From assembly GCA_001782045.1 (NCBI GenBank), contig MFNK01000012.1, positions 62,001 to 126,000 of the forward strand: a stretch of DNA of 64,000 nucleotides, read 5' to 3'. This DNA is from Candidatus Levybacteria bacterium RIFCSPHIGHO2_01_FULL_36_15b. GTDB lineage: Bacteria > Patescibacteria > Microgenomatia > Levybacterales > UBA12049. Positions 47,715-57,606 of this stretch are shown piece after piece (the stretch's first letter is position 1; each line of letters starts with the position of its first letter). The notes below the pieces were generated by a model that was not told where the DNA came from, made no database searches, and saw nothing but the letters and a program-made list of their open reading frames with translations. Position numbers and translations under genes: made by a program.

Positions 47715-49247
47715 TTAGTACTGATAATCTAGTTTGGGACGATACTGCAGTGCTTCTGCAATATGAGATGCTTTAATATCTTTTGTGCCCTCAAGATCAG
47801 CAATAGTTCGCGCAAGCTTAATTACCCTTTGATAGCTTCTTGCGGAAAGCTGCATTTTGGAAACAGCTAGTTTTAAAAGCTCTAAGCAATCTTCAGATAG
47901 CTGGCAATATTTTTTAATGTCTTTATTTATCATCTCTGCATTTGAAGAAATTTTAGTTCCCTTAAATCTCTTTGTTTGTAAGTCTCTTGCTTTTTGAACT
48001 CTTTTCCTAATAGCATAGGAGTCTTCATTTTTGGTTTTTTGAGCACTCGTTAACTTTTCTACTTTTACAGCAGGAACGTCCAAATGAATGTCAATTCTAT
48101 CTAGCATTGGGCCCGAAACTTTTTTCTGGTAGCGCAAAATCTGAGCAGGAGCGCAAGTACAATTCCGGCTTTTATCACCAAAAAATCCGCATGGGCATGG
48201 GTTTTGAGCAGCAAACAGCAAAAACTTAGAAGGAAAAGTTAGTCTTTTAGAAGCCCTAGAAATAGTTACAAAACCATCTTCTAGGGGTTGTCTTAATGCT
48301 TCTAAAACATGTCTTGGAAATTCCGGAAATTCATCCAAAAATAAAACTCCCCGATGAGCAAGCGATACTTCCCCGGGTTTAGGGTTGGCGCTTCCTCCAA
48401 TAAGTCCTATATGTGAAGTTGTGTGGTGCGGGCTTCTAAACGGCCTTTTAGTAATTATTGGATTTCCGTCCAAAAGCCCAGAGATGCTATATATTTTGGT
48501 AACCTCTAAGGCTTCATCCAGGGTAAGTTTAGGTAGAATTGACGGGAGAGTTCTTGCGAGTAAGGTTTTTCCGGCCCCTGGTGGACCTTTTAAAATAATA
48601 TTGTGTCCGCCAGCTGCTGCTATTTCCACAGCTCTTTTTGCCTGTTCTTGTCCCGCAACGTCGCTCATATCAAAGTCAAAACTTACTGTATTTTCGAATC
48701 TGTCTAAACTTATATATTTTGCGGGGTTGATTTTCTCTTCTCCAGCCAAGTGTTTTACGAGAGAAACCAAAGACTCAACAGGATAGACTTCTATATTCTT
48801 AACTATTGATGCTTCTTGTGAATTTATTTTCGGTAAAAATATTTGGCTTATTTTTTTATCCTTTGCCATTAAAACTTGTGGCAAGACGCCATTTGTGTAA
48901 CGCAATTTCCCATCTAAAGAAAGCTCTCCGGTAAAAAACAGATTATCTATTTTTACCTCAATTTGGCCATCCGCTAGCAAGAGCCCAATGGCAATTGGTA
49001 GATCATAAGATGATCCTTCTTTAGGTAAATCAGCTGGAGCCAAATTTACTGTTATTCTTTTTGCAGGAAAATCAAACCCGGAATTTTTTACAGCAGATCT
49101 TACCCTTTCTCTTGCTTCCTCAACTGCCTTATCCGGAAGCCCGACAATTGTAAAAGAGGGAAGCCCTTGTCCTTGAACGTCAACCTCTATTTCTATCGGA
49201 ATAGCATCGAGTCCTAAAACCGCAGCAGAAGTAACTTTTGCGATCAT
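47715..49247 (-). CDS. comM: ComM/YifB-type Mg-chelatase-like AAA+ ATPase
   Basis: 510 residues. N-terminal Lon-like domain (SSYDLPIAIGLLLADGQI), AAA+ core with P-loop ILKGPPGAGKTLLARTLPS and LFLDEFPEFPRHVLEALRQP, zinc-like CPCGFFGD ... CTCAPAQILRYQ segment and a C-terminal helical domain. ComM is a hexameric branch-migration helicase that helps integrate foreign DNA in natural transformation in Vibrio. Together with comF here it hints at DNA uptake, though ComM is widespread in non-competent bacteria. Confidence 0.94.
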   Translation of the reverse strand: MIAKVTSAAVLGLDAIPIEIEVDVQGQGLPSFTIVGLPDKAVEEARERVRSAVKNSGFDFPAKRITVNLAPADLPKEGSSYDLPIAIGLLLADGQIEVKIDNLFFTGELSLDGKLRYTNGVLPQVLMAKDKKISQIFLPKINSQEASIVKNIEVYPVESLVSLVKHLAGEEKINPAKYISLDRFENTVSFDFDMSDVAGQEQAKRAVEIAAAGGHNIILKGPPGAGKTLLARTLPSILPKLTLDEALEVTKIYSISGLLDGNPIITKRPFRSPHHTTSHIGLIGGSANPKPGEVSLAHRGVLFLDEFPEFPRHVLEALRQPLEDGFVTISRASKRLTFPSKFLLFAAQNPCPCGFFGDKSRNCTCAPAQILRYQKKVSGPMLDRIDIHLDVPAVKVEKLTSAQKTKNEDSYAIRKRVQKARDLQTKRFKGTKISSNAEMINKDIKKYCQLSEDCLELLKLAVSKMQLSARSYQRVIKLARTIADLEGTKDIKASHIAEALQYRPKLDYQY

Positions 49248-49278
49248 AAGAGTAGACTAACAAAAAAGAAGCAACGGT

Positions 49279-50550
49279 TCAAATTTCAATTATATTTTCT
49301 GTTTCAGGGCCTGTTGAAATATAGGAAATTTTAACACCGATTAATTTTTCAATTTCTTTTAAATAATTTTTTGCTTCTTTGGGAAGATCGTCATATCTTC
49401 TTATTCCATTAGTTTTAGATTTCCAACCGGTAAGCGTTTTATAAATAGGTTTTACTTTAAAAAGCATCTCCGTGCTTATATCTTCGTACTTTACCTTTGA
49501 TCCATCTAATAAATAATGAGTACAAATTTTGATCTTATCAAAACTGTCTAAAATATCCATCTTTGTAATTGCCAAATCACTAAAACCGTTTATTTTTGCG
49601 GCAAATCTAATTAGTTCTGCATCAAACCAGCCGCACCTTCTTGGCCGTCCGGTTGTTGAGCCAAATTCATTTCCTAGTTGTCTTAAGCGTTCTGCCTCTT
49701 TCTCAAATAGTTCGGAAGGAAATGGTCCGTGTCCGACGCGTGTTGTATATGCTTTTGAAATACCTACAATTTTTTTTATATATTTTGGTGCTATTCCTGC
49801 TCCAATTGTCGCGTTTCCAGATAATACACCAGATGCGGTTACAAAAGGATAAGTACCCCAGTCGTTGTCCAAAAAGACTCCGTGGGCTCCTTCTAACAAG
49901 ATTTCCTTGTTTGACATGAGATCAATGTTTAAAATTTCAAAAGGCTCTTTTATATAAGGTTTTATTTTCTCAAGTAACTTTAGTTGTTTTGTGTATATAT
50001 CTTTAATCTCCAAAGGTTTTTCTCCAAAAGTTTTTATGATCTTGTTTTTTATATTAAGCTGTGTTTCAAGTTTTTCTTTAAACACCTTTTTATTAAGAAG
50101 ATCAAAAAGTCTAATTCCGTTGTAACTAACTTTATCTGCATAGGCAGGACTGATTCCTCGGCCAGTTGTCCAAGTTTTGTTTTTACCCTTTGCCTCTTCG
50201 TAAATTTTTTCAAGTATTTTGTGATAAGGGAAAATTATATTGCAACGGGGTGAAATATACAGTCTTTTTGAAAATTTTAAGCCGGTTTTTTCGATCATTT
50301 CTATCTCGGAGACTAAAACTTCAAGATCTAAAACAACACCGTTTCCAATTACAGCTATTGAATTTTCATTAAAAATACCGGATGGAATAAGATGCATAGC
50401 AAACTTTCCATGCAAATTTACTATTGTATGACCGGCATTATTGCCTCCATGGAACCTTATTACGATCGAGGCCTTCTTCGAAAGATAATCGATTACCTTA
50501 CCCTTTCCCTCATCGCCCCATTGCGCACCGATTATTATTGTTGCTCCCAC
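49279..50550 (-). CDS. purA: Adenylosuccinate synthetase
   Basis: 423 residues from GTG at 50550. The GTP-binding N-terminus GAQWGDEGKGKVIDYLS, GGNNAGHTIV, TTGRGISPAYADK and GSTTGRPRRCGWFDAEL are diagnostic. It makes adenylosuccinate from IMP, Asp and GTP. TGC-TAAAAT lies 7 nt before the GTG and is back to back with the dnaG promoter. The IMPDH-like gene at 53697 would handle the other branch from IMP. Confidence 0.97.
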   Translation of the reverse strand: MGATIIIGAQWGDEGKGKVIDYLSKKASIVIRFHGGNNAGHTIVNLHGKFAMHLIPSGIFNENSIAVIGNGVVLDLEVLVSEIEMIEKTGLKFSKRLYISPRCNIIFPYHKILEKIYEEAKGKNKTWTTGRGISPAYADKVSYNGIRLFDLLNKKVFKEKLETQLNIKNKIIKTFGEKPLEIKDIYTKQLKLLEKIKPYIKEPFEILNIDLMSNKEILLEGAHGVFLDNDWGTYPFVTASGVLSGNATIGAGIAPKYIKKIVGISKAYTTRVGHGPFPSELFEKEAERLRQLGNEFGSTTGRPRRCGWFDAELIRFAAKINGFSDLAITKMDILDSFDKIKICTHYLLDGSKVKYEDISTEMLFKVKPIYKTLTGWKSKTNGIRRYDDLPKEAKNYLKEIEKLIGVKISYISTGPETENIIEI

Positions 50551-50577
50551 GGCTAGTATTTTAGCACTTTAAATTGT

Positions 50578-50585
50578 GCTAGAAT
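50578..50585 (+). promoter_or_regulatory. Extended -10 of dnaG
   Basis: TGC-TAGAAT, 9 nt to the ATG at 50595; divergent to the purA promoter (TGC-TAAAAT on the minus strand, 50558-50563), only about 15 bp apart. Confidence 0.6.
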
Positions 50586-50594
50586 AGAGCCCAA

Positions 50595-52358
50595 ATGGAT
50601 GACGTATCAAGAGTTAGAGAAAAAATAGATTTAGTCTCCTTTATTTCGGAATTTATAACTCTAAAAAAAGCAGGAAGAAATTTTAGGGCACTTTGTCCCT
50701 TCCACAACGAGAAAAGCCCTTCATTTATGGTTTCTCCCGAGCGGCAAATTTGGCACTGTTTTGGATGCGGCAAGGGCGGGGATTCTTTTACGTTTTTAAT
50801 GGAATATGAAAACATGGAATTTCCGGAAGCCTTGCGAACTTTGGCAAAAAAAGCAGGCATTGAGCTTAAAGAATCAGACTTTAGAAAAACACAAACCTCC
50901 GAAAAGGAGAAGATATTTGAAATTAACAAACTAGCTTTAAAATATTATAAGTATTTACTTTTAGAGCATAAAATAGGGAAAAACGCCCTTGAATATTTGA
51001 CAAAAAAAAGAGGCTTAAACAAGGGTATTATCGATACGTTTGAAATTGGATTTGCACCGGCATCTGCGTCTTCTCTTTCAGGGTATTTAATAAACAAAAA
51101 AAAATATAAATCAAAAGATCTTTTTTTAGCAGGAATATCATTCGAAAGAGGAGGCAAAGCTTTTGATTTTTTCAGAGGCAGAATTATTTTCCCTCTTTAT
51201 GATCACAGAGGAAATGTTTTAGGCTTTTCTGGCAGAGCCCTAAACGAGAGCGATATGCCAAAGTATATTAATACTAGGGAAACTCTTGTTTATCACAAAG
51301 GTAGCGTGTTTTTTGGCCTGAATTTGGCAAAAGAAGATATAAAGCAAAAGCAAAATGCAATCTTAGTAGAAGGGGAGTTTGATATGATTTCTCTTTTTAC
51401 CCAAGGCTTTAAAAATGTTGTTGCCATAAAGGGAACTGCCTTAACGGAAGATCAGGTAGCATTAATTTCCCGCTTTACTCCCAAATTAACATTCTGTTTT
51501 GATCAAGATAGCGCTGGATTTGAGGCAACAAAGCGAAGCCTTGCAATTATAGAACAAAGAGGGCTTCCTGCAAATATTATAGATTTAAAAGACGCAAAAG
51601 ATCCGGACGAGGCAATAAGAAAAAATCCTCTCGAATTTAAAAAAGAACTAAATAATGCTCCAAATGTTTATGACTATTTTATAGATTATTATCTTTTAAA
51701 CAATCCAAAAGAAAAAGCGGAAGGAAAAAGAAAAATAACAGAAGAAATACTTCCTATTATTTCAAGAATATCCAACGAAATTATTAAAGAACATTATCTT
51801 AAAAAACTTGCCATTCAGCTTGATACATCAGTAGATTCTATAAATAAAGAAGTCGAAAAAATACAAACCAAAAAGGAGGAAGACAAGATTATAGTAGCTC
51901 AAAACAAAAGCAGGGACAGACGCGAACTTTTAGAGGAATATGTCCTTGCCCTGGCTTTACAAAGCGAGAAAATAAGCGAAGTTTTAGAAGAAAACAAAGA
52001 AGAATTAGAAAAATATGTCTTTAAAACACCCTCCTATCAAAAAATCCTAGATTTGCTTTCCGAGTTTTACGTAAAAAATAAAAACGAAACTATTAAGCAA
52101 TTTTCAAATTATTTACCAAAAGAACTCTTAAAATCATTTGATTTTTTATACCTTTATCCGGTGCCAAAGTTTGCCACAGAAGAAAAGTATAGAGCTGAAA
52201 TAAAAAAAGTAAGCAAAGAATTATTAGCAATTTATTTAAAAGAAAGATTAAGAGAGGTAACGGATAAAATAAAAAATACAAAAAAAATCGAGGATAAAAA
52301 CAGTTTGCAGAAAGAATATGCTCAAATCCTGTCCCTCATTAGGCAAACGCGAGTTTAA
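50595..52358 (+). CDS. dnaG: DNA primase
   Basis: 587 residues. CHC2 zinc finger (CPFHNEKSPSF ... WHCFGCGKGGD), RNA-polymerase core DnaG motif (RIIFPLYDHRGNVLGFSGRA) and TOPRIM domain (ILVEGEFDMISLF, FCFDQDSAGFEATKRS). The C-terminal helicase-interacting region is helical and less conserved. It lays primers for replication. Followed by rpoD as in the classical macromolecular-synthesis operon, without rpsU. Confidence 0.97.
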   Translation: MDDVSRVREKIDLVSFISEFITLKKAGRNFRALCPFHNEKSPSFMVSPERQIWHCFGCGKGGDSFTFLMEYENMEFPEALRTLAKKAGIELKESDFRKTQTSEKEKIFEINKLALKYYKYLLLEHKIGKNALEYLTKKRGLNKGIIDTFEIGFAPASASSLSGYLINKKKYKSKDLFLAGISFERGGKAFDFFRGRIIFPLYDHRGNVLGFSGRALNESDMPKYINTRETLVYHKGSVFFGLNLAKEDIKQKQNAILVEGEFDMISLFTQGFKNVVAIKGTALTEDQVALISRFTPKLTFCFDQDSAGFEATKRSLAIIEQRGLPANIIDLKDAKDPDEAIRKNPLEFKKELNNAPNVYDYFIDYYLLNNPKEKAEGKRKITEEILPIISRISNEIIKEHYLKKLAIQLDTSVDSINKEVEKIQTKKEEDKIIVAQNKSRDRRELLEEYVLALALQSEKISEVLEENKEELEKYVFKTPSYQKILDLLSEFYVKNKNETIKQFSNYLPKELLKSFDFLYLYPVPKFATEEKYRAEIKKVSKELLAIYLKERLREVTDKIKNTKKIEDKNSLQKEYAQILSLIRQTRV

Positions 52359-52394
52359 TTTGTAACACAAAGATGCTAAAATAGATATACTTTT

Positions 52395-53471
52395 ATGAAG
52401 CAACCCGACTTAATTTCAGATATAGTTTCTAGTGCAAAAAAGAGGGGATATATCACTCAGGAAGAAATATTGTCCCTTTATCCCAAGCCCGAACAGCACA
52501 TAGATGAACTTGATAAGCTTTATAACAAGCTAATAAGGTCTGATATTGATGTTTTTGAATCCGTAGCCGCAGAAGCAGATGAAGAAAAACCGATAGAGGA
52601 TTTGGAAAAAGAGCTGGAGGCACTTACTGTATTAACGGAAGGAACAGTTTCCGACCCTGTAAGGATGTATCTTAAAGAAATTGGAAGAATTCCTCTTTTA
52701 ACATTTGATCAGGAAATTTCCCTTGCTAAAAAAGTAGAAAAATCAGATAAAAAAGCAAAGCAAATGCTAATAAACTCAAATTTAAGACTGGTGGTTTCAA
52801 TTGCAAAAAAATATGTAGGAAGAGGGCTAACGTTACTCGATTTAATTCAGGAAGGAAACCAGGGATTAATTAGAGCAGTAGAAAAATATGACTGGAGAAG
52901 GGGCTTTAAGTTTTCAACTTACGCAACGTGGTGGATAAGACAATCAATAACCAGAGCTATTGCAGACCAGGCAAGAACTATAAGAATTCCGGTCCATATG
53001 GTCGAGAATATAAATAGATTTTTGCGAGCTTCAAGAAAATTAATGCAAGAGTTGGGAAGAGAACCAACGCCAGAAGAGGTTGCAAAAACACTAGGGATTG
53101 AGCCTGATAAAGCTTTAGAAATAATAAAAATATCTCAGGAGCCAGCAAGTTTGGAATCGCCTGTTGGAGATGAGGAAGATAGTAAATTAGGCGATTTTAT
53201 TCATGATACATCCGCTCCCACCCTTTTTGATACTGCTTCACGCGAGCTACTCAAAGAACAAATAGAGCAAGTATTGTCTACTCTTTCCGATAGGGAAAAA
53301 AGAGTTTTGGAAGAAAGGTTTGGTTTAAAAGACGGCCGACCAAAAACACTTGAAGAAGTAGGGAAAATGTTTGCAGTAACAAGAGAGCGAATAAGGCAAA
53401 TTGAGGCAAAGGCGTTGCGAAAGCTTCGACACCCTTCCCGAGGAAATAAATTGAAAGACTACCTAGCTTAG
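52395..53471 (+). CDS. rpoD: Primary sigma factor RpoD
   Basis: 358 residues. Region 1.2 (DPVRMYLKEIGRIPLLTFDQ), 2.3-2.4 (FKFSTYATWWIRQSITRAIA), region 3 and region 4.2 (EEVGKMFAVTRERIRQIEAK). No region 1.1 and no long spacer, so a short group-1 sigma. The conserved 2.4 and 4.2 explain the TTGACA/TATAAT promoters seen throughout the window. TGC-TAAAAT lies 12 nt before the ATG. Confidence 0.96.
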   Translation: MKQPDLISDIVSSAKKRGYITQEEILSLYPKPEQHIDELDKLYNKLIRSDIDVFESVAAEADEEKPIEDLEKELEALTVLTEGTVSDPVRMYLKEIGRIPLLTFDQEISLAKKVEKSDKKAKQMLINSNLRLVVSIAKKYVGRGLTLLDLIQEGNQGLIRAVEKYDWRRGFKFSTYATWWIRQSITRAIADQARTIRIPVHMVENINRFLRASRKLMQELGREPTPEEVAKTLGIEPDKALEIIKISQEPASLESPVGDEEDSKLGDFIHDTSAPTLFDTASRELLKEQIEQVLSTLSDREKRVLEERFGLKDGRPKTLEEVGKMFAVTRERIRQIEAKALRKLRHPSRGNKLKDYLA

Positions 53472-53665
53472 GATGGTTTATTTATTGTTTCTCTAGCTTC
53501 CAAATCTTTCGATGGATAACGCTGGACAGTTATTGGAAAATCTTCGGAATGCAAATTACTGGATGGTTCAAATAAGGCATCGAACGCTTCTCCGAAACTT
53601 TCTGCTTCTTGTCTAAATGAGGCAATTGCGGGATCTTGGGGGCGCTTTTCAGATTCCAAAGCCAT
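53468..53665 (-). CDS. Possible 65-residue protein
   Basis: 65 residues, acidic, soluble (RPQDPAIASFRQEAESFGEA, FDALFEPSSNLHSEDFPITV). On the minus strand TTGACA at 53694-53699 with AACAAT 18 nt on and 5 nt before the ATG gives it a plausible promoter. It fills the only gap between rpoD (4-bp overlap) and the IMPDH-like gene. No family recognised; it could be a spurious frame. Confidence 0.45.
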   Translation of the reverse strand: MALESEKRPQDPAIASFRQEAESFGEAFDALFEPSSNLHSEDFPITVQRYPSKDLEARETINKPS

Positions 53666-53696
53666 GAACTATTGTTGTCAAAAAAGCTGATTATTG

Positions 53697-55310
53697 TCAA
53701 GAGAGAGTATTGCCATATGCTGTTCTTTGAGCATTTGAAGCCTCTGTTACCTCACGAATGTAATTGCACGGTTTGTTGTGCAGCTCAGCAATACTGGGTT
53801 CTCTCCTAAAAACTAGACCATTAGACGTGGCGTCTCTTAATCTTTTAATGTTCCCAGTCATAGAAATATTTCTTAAAGTATAACGCTCTTTTCTCTTTCT
53901 TACCCTTTGAACTCCCGTTTCTCCCTCCACAAATTTTGGTCTCCCTATATCATCCATAGAATCTTTCCACCATTTTGCAGAAACCGAGGCTTCGCCTCCA
54001 TAAGACATATAATATTTTCCTTCTTCATCCTCAAATATATATTTACCTCCGGCTCCTTCCCAAGACACTCCAATTTCCCCGGGCTTTGAAAGAAAAGAGG
54101 CTCCTAGTGCAAAGGCAGTTATTAAATGGGTTCCGACTCCTCCTCCTTCTATTCCAATTGGAATTTTTATTTTTCCGCGCATTTTATGTAATAGTGTAGC
54201 TGTATTTATTGCAAGATCTGCGTCTATTGCAGTTGTGCACTGTTTGCCTCCTGCTACTCCCAGGAATAAAGCATCGGCTCCTGCTTTTTGCGCTTTAAGC
54301 CCCGTTTGTAAATCCATAATTTGTCCTGCAACTATTTTTAAATCATGGTTCCCGTTATATTTTTCTCTAATTTTCTTTATAGTTTCGATTATTTCCATTC
54401 CACCTTCCGGAGAATAAATTCTAAATAAACGTACACCTTTTTCATATAGAGCCGTAACTCTTGCAAGCGCCCTACCAGGCTCTGCCTCAATTGCGGCACC
54501 TACATTATTGACCCAAGATTGTCGTAATTCCTTATAATAAAGCTTCGTTAAATACTTTTTATTTTTTGCTATCAATCCTTTTATCTCTGCAAATTCTTTT
54601 AGCTGCTCTTCGTTTGGTTTTAGTTCTTTGGGAAGCGGCATTTTAGTAAGAGTATTTATTACATCTTCGGCAAGTTGTGCTTGCTCGCCAATATCTGAAA
54701 GTAGCTTATCTCTACTCATAAACACCATTCCCCCGGCTTGCGCCATTGTCACATAGGCTAAATGACTTCCCACATCAGGAACTGATCCGAGTGCTAAAGG
54801 AATTCTGGCTTGCCCCATTATATTAACTTCAATATGAGTATCAATGTCGGTTCTACTTTGCCTTTCTTCCTTTGGGGTGGGTGCAACAACCCCAAGATTA
54901 TCAAAAGCTACATTTTTGCCTTCTTTTGCCAAGCGTTTCATAACTTTTGATTTTCCTTTAACAGGTTTTTTAAAGCCTTCTTTTGCAAGTTTTAGTTTAA
55001 AAAGAAATCTATCGGGCTTGTTCCATCGAATTAAATCATATGATCGTTCTTTCTTTAATTCTTCTACCATTTCTTTAGGAATTTCGACAAGTTTGGTTCC
55101 TTCAAGTCGAGGAATGTCGTATGGACTAAGTCTAGGAATTATTCCAACTCTATAATTGTCTTTAGTAAGATCATCGGCCAATTTGAGGTCTCCTGGGGCA
55201 AAGTTATCCAGTAATAACTGCGAACTTTCTTCTATCTTTTGGTCTAAACCGACTTTTTCTCTTGGTTTGGGATAATCTACAAGATATGAAACAGGTCTTT
55301 CTGCCTTCAT
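53697..55310 (-). CDS. IMP dehydrogenase/GMP reductase-like protein without CBS domains
   Basis: 537 residues. The barrel core carries GADALFLGVAGGKQCTTAID, aligned with the catalytic-Cys loop of IMPDH (normally GSICTTR), and PIGIEGGGVGTHLITAFALG, matching the glycine-rich phosphate-binding strands. The CBS pair of IMPDH is absent; instead there is a long unique N-terminus (about 140 residues) and an inserted helical segment (about 205-260). IMPDH oxidises IMP to XMP; GMP reductase does the reverse. Which of these applies, or whether it is a diverged paralogue, is open. purA lies nearby. Confidence 0.75.
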   Translation of the reverse strand: MKAERPVSYLVDYPKPREKVGLDQKIEESSQLLLDNFAPGDLKLADDLTKDNYRVGIIPRLSPYDIPRLEGTKLVEIPKEMVEELKKERSYDLIRWNKPDRFLFKLKLAKEGFKKPVKGKSKVMKRLAKEGKNVAFDNLGVVAPTPKEERQSRTDIDTHIEVNIMGQARIPLALGSVPDVGSHLAYVTMAQAGGMVFMSRDKLLSDIGEQAQLAEDVINTLTKMPLPKELKPNEEQLKEFAEIKGLIAKNKKYLTKLYYKELRQSWVNNVGAAIEAEPGRALARVTALYEKGVRLFRIYSPEGGMEIIETIKKIREKYNGNHDLKIVAGQIMDLQTGLKAQKAGADALFLGVAGGKQCTTAIDADLAINTATLLHKMRGKIKIPIGIEGGGVGTHLITAFALGASFLSKPGEIGVSWEGAGGKYIFEDEEGKYYMSYGGEASVSAKWWKDSMDDIGRPKFVEGETGVQRVRKRKERYTLRNISMTGNIKRLRDATSNGLVFRREPSIAELHNKPCNYIREVTEASNAQRTAYGNTLS

Positions 55311-55352
55311 TACCGAGCTATTCTACAACATTTACTCAAGAAGTTAAAGGAG

Positions 55353-55790
55353 TTACCGTCTAGATAAAAATCTTTTAATCCACTTGTGGTCGTGGATCTC
55401 ACTTATTACAAAAATAAGGCTAAATATTGCAAAAGTATAAATAATTGCATCTATACTTATTCTCCCCAAGTCGTCCCAGTATAAATCCTCAAGATATAGC
55501 CAAAGAGCAAACTCATCTATCGTTAAAGCTGCTCCAATTCCAAATAAAATTGCCATAATGTGTCTGACTCTATCCGTCGCCCAAAAAGAAATTCCAATGT
55601 AGCCGCAAATTAAAAGCAGTAAAATTCCCGGAACCAAATGGTGTACATGAAACGGACCGGTCTGATTTCCAAGAATTTCCAATTTTTGCAAAATCGTAAT
55701 TGTTCTAACAATTGCAAAAGTTATTATAAAACTAACCAGAATCAAAATTTGGGAAAGTCTTCTACTTCTGAAGATTTTTTTAAGCATCAA
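55353..55790 (-). CDS. Four-helix membrane protein, unknown function
   Basis: 145 residues with four predicted helices (LILVSFIITFAIVRTITIL, HLVPGILLLLICGYIGISFW, IMAILFGIGAALTIDEFALW, ISIDAIIYTFAIFSLIFVIS) and conserved-looking polar groups (FHVHHLVPG, DEFALWLYLEDLYWDD) inside them. The His/Asp/Glu in membrane segments suggest metal or proton handling, but no family is recognised. Divergent from the CBS gene. Confidence 0.75.
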   Translation of the reverse strand: MMLKKIFRSRRLSQILILVSFIITFAIVRTITILQKLEILGNQTGPFHVHHLVPGILLLLICGYIGISFWATDRVRHIMAILFGIGAALTIDEFALWLYLEDLYWDDLGRISIDAIIYTFAIFSLIFVISEIHDHKWIKRFLSRR

Positions 55791-55840
55791 TTAATTATTG
55801 CATTTTTTATAATTTTTTGACATAAGGGTTATAATAGGGT

Positions 55841-56299
55841 ATGAAAGTAAAAAATGCTTTCAGCAAAAGGGTTGGCTACATTAAGTCTCAATCTACATTG
55901 TTAGACGCTGCAAAATTCATTTTCGGCCACAATCACAAGGGAATCCCAGTTGTAAATGAATCAAAAAAAGTTATAGGTTTTATTACCGAGCAGGATATTA
56001 TGTCCAGAATGTTTCCAAACGTTTCAGAGTTTATGGAAGATTATATACATGAAAGAGATTTCGAGGCTATGGAAGGTAATTTAAAAAATATTCTTACACA
56101 AAAAGTTAAAAATGTCATGAGTAAAAAAGTAATAACAATTCACGTTGAAGATCCGCTTCTTAAAGCAGAGTCTATAATGAAATTGCATGATATCTCAAGA
56201 CTTCCGGTGGTTGACAATAAAGGAACTCTTTTAGGAATTATTTCAAAAGGAGATATATTCAGACATCTTGTAAGTAGAAAAATAAGGGGCTTCAAATAA
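55841..56299 (+). CDS. Tandem CBS-domain protein
   Basis: 152 residues made of two CBS motifs (TLLDAAKFIFGHNHKGIPVV; ITIHVEDPLLKAESIMKLHD, ISRLPVVDNKGTLLGIISKG). CBS pairs bind adenosine nucleotides and regulate partners. A stand-alone regulator with an unknown partner. TATAAT lies 5 nt before the ATG. Confidence 0.92.
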   Translation: MKVKNAFSKRVGYIKSQSTLLDAAKFIFGHNHKGIPVVNESKKVIGFITEQDIMSRMFPNVSEFMEDYIHERDFEAMEGNLKNILTQKVKNVMSKKVITIHVEDPLLKAESIMKLHDISRLPVVDNKGTLLGIISKGDIFRHLVSRKIRGFK

Positions 56300-56303
56300 G
56301 TGT

Positions 56304-57566
56304 TTAATAATCTTGAATATGAGCCACTCCTTTTGGAGTCTTATAAAAGATTATAAAAGTTGTACCTGCTAAAAACACGATCAAAGTTGCAATTATTACC
56401 GGAGTTCCCGGTGTAAATGCCGCAGCAATAAATCCCGAGGCAATTGGAGGAATAAGTTGCGCTAGTGCTACTACACTTGCGTTAATTCCTAAAACCTCTC
56501 CCTGAATATGTGAATCAACAGATCTTGAAATTAATGCTCCCATGTTTGAAAAAACTAGTCCCATACAAAGCGCCTGAAGCGGTGCTACAAGGAAAATAAA
56601 TAATGGAGTTGGAGCTAGGTAATTAAGTCCTATTGCCAGGCCTGCTCCTAGAATACAAATTTTTAAAACCTGCGCTTCCCTGAATTTTTTTGCAACAAGA
56701 CCCGTAACTACAGACTGTGTTATTAGAAAACACAATCCAAAAAATGAGAAAAAGTTTCCGATATCTGACTGATTCCATGTGAATTTTTCAATTAAAAAGA
56801 TACTCATAAAAGTTACAAAAAAAGTGAATCCTGACATAAATAAAAAATTAACAAAAAACAGAAACCTGACGTTTTTAAGCTGGAACGCTTTTCGTATGTC
56901 TATTAATGATTTGTGCCATTCAATAACCCTTTCTTTGTTAATAAACTTATTTGTTTCTTTAAGAAATTTTTTAACCTGCAAGGCGTTAATCAAGCTTAAA
57001 GCCGCTGCGAACAAAAATGGCAGAGTGGGATTAAAAAAACTAACTATTTTAGAGTCGGATAAAAAACCTCCTAAAAAAGGCCCAATTATAAATCCCAGTC
57101 CAAAAGCCGCCCCTATAAAACCAAAATTTTTTGCTCTATCCTGCGGTTTTGTTACATCAGCAATAGCTGCTTGAGCCGATGAAATGTTACCGCTTGATAT
57201 TCCGGCTAGGGCTCTTGATACAAAAAGAAGCGGAATATTTCTTATTGCAATTCCAATGGCAAAAAGAAGATAGGAAAAGGAAGTAAGAAAAAGAGTGTTT
57301 TGTAAAATTGGCTTGCGTCCGATTTTATCTGAAAACTGGCCAAGTATGCTCGTTGAAAAAAGCTGAGCTAGCGGAAAAGTTGCAGTTATAAGTCCCAAAA
57401 GTATGTAGCCTGTCTCAACGCTTATGCCTTTTGGCAAAATATAAAAGTTCGAAGCGGGATCTGCCAAAAGAAGGGGAATAATTGGAATTAATATCGCAAA
57501 TCCCAGCGCGTCAAGAAATATTGTGAAAATTATAGTAAAAAGCGGACTTTTAATAAATTTTGGCAT
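56304..57566 (-). CDS. MFS transporter, TetA/multidrug-efflux type
   Basis: 420 residues, 12 membrane helices. The MFS A-motif between TM2 and TM3 is GQFSDKIGRKPIL; GFIGAAFGLGFIIGPFLGGFLS is the TM5 antiporter motif. Closest in pattern to TetA-like drug:H+ antiporters. Substrate unknown. Its ATG is preceded by TATAAT at 8 nt. Confidence 0.9.
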   Translation of the reverse strand: MPKFIKSPLFTIIFTIFLDALGFAILIPIIPLLLADPASNFYILPKGISVETGYILLGLITATFPLAQLFSTSILGQFSDKIGRKPILQNTLFLTSFSYLLFAIGIAIRNIPLLFVSRALAGISSGNISSAQAAIADVTKPQDRAKNFGFIGAAFGLGFIIGPFLGGFLSDSKIVSFFNPTLPFLFAAALSLINALQVKKFLKETNKFINKERVIEWHKSLIDIRKAFQLKNVRFLFFVNFLFMSGFTFFVTFMSIFLIEKFTWNQSDIGNFFSFFGLCFLITQSVVTGLVAKKFREAQVLKICILGAGLAIGLNYLAPTPLFIFLVAPLQALCMGLVFSNMGALISRSVDSHIQGEVLGINASVVALAQLIPPIASGFIAAAFTPGTPVIIATLIVFLAGTTFIIFYKTPKGVAHIQDY

Positions 57567-57606
57567 AAAGTAAGATTATAGCGAGAAATTCGGAAAAAGA
57601 GAAGAG

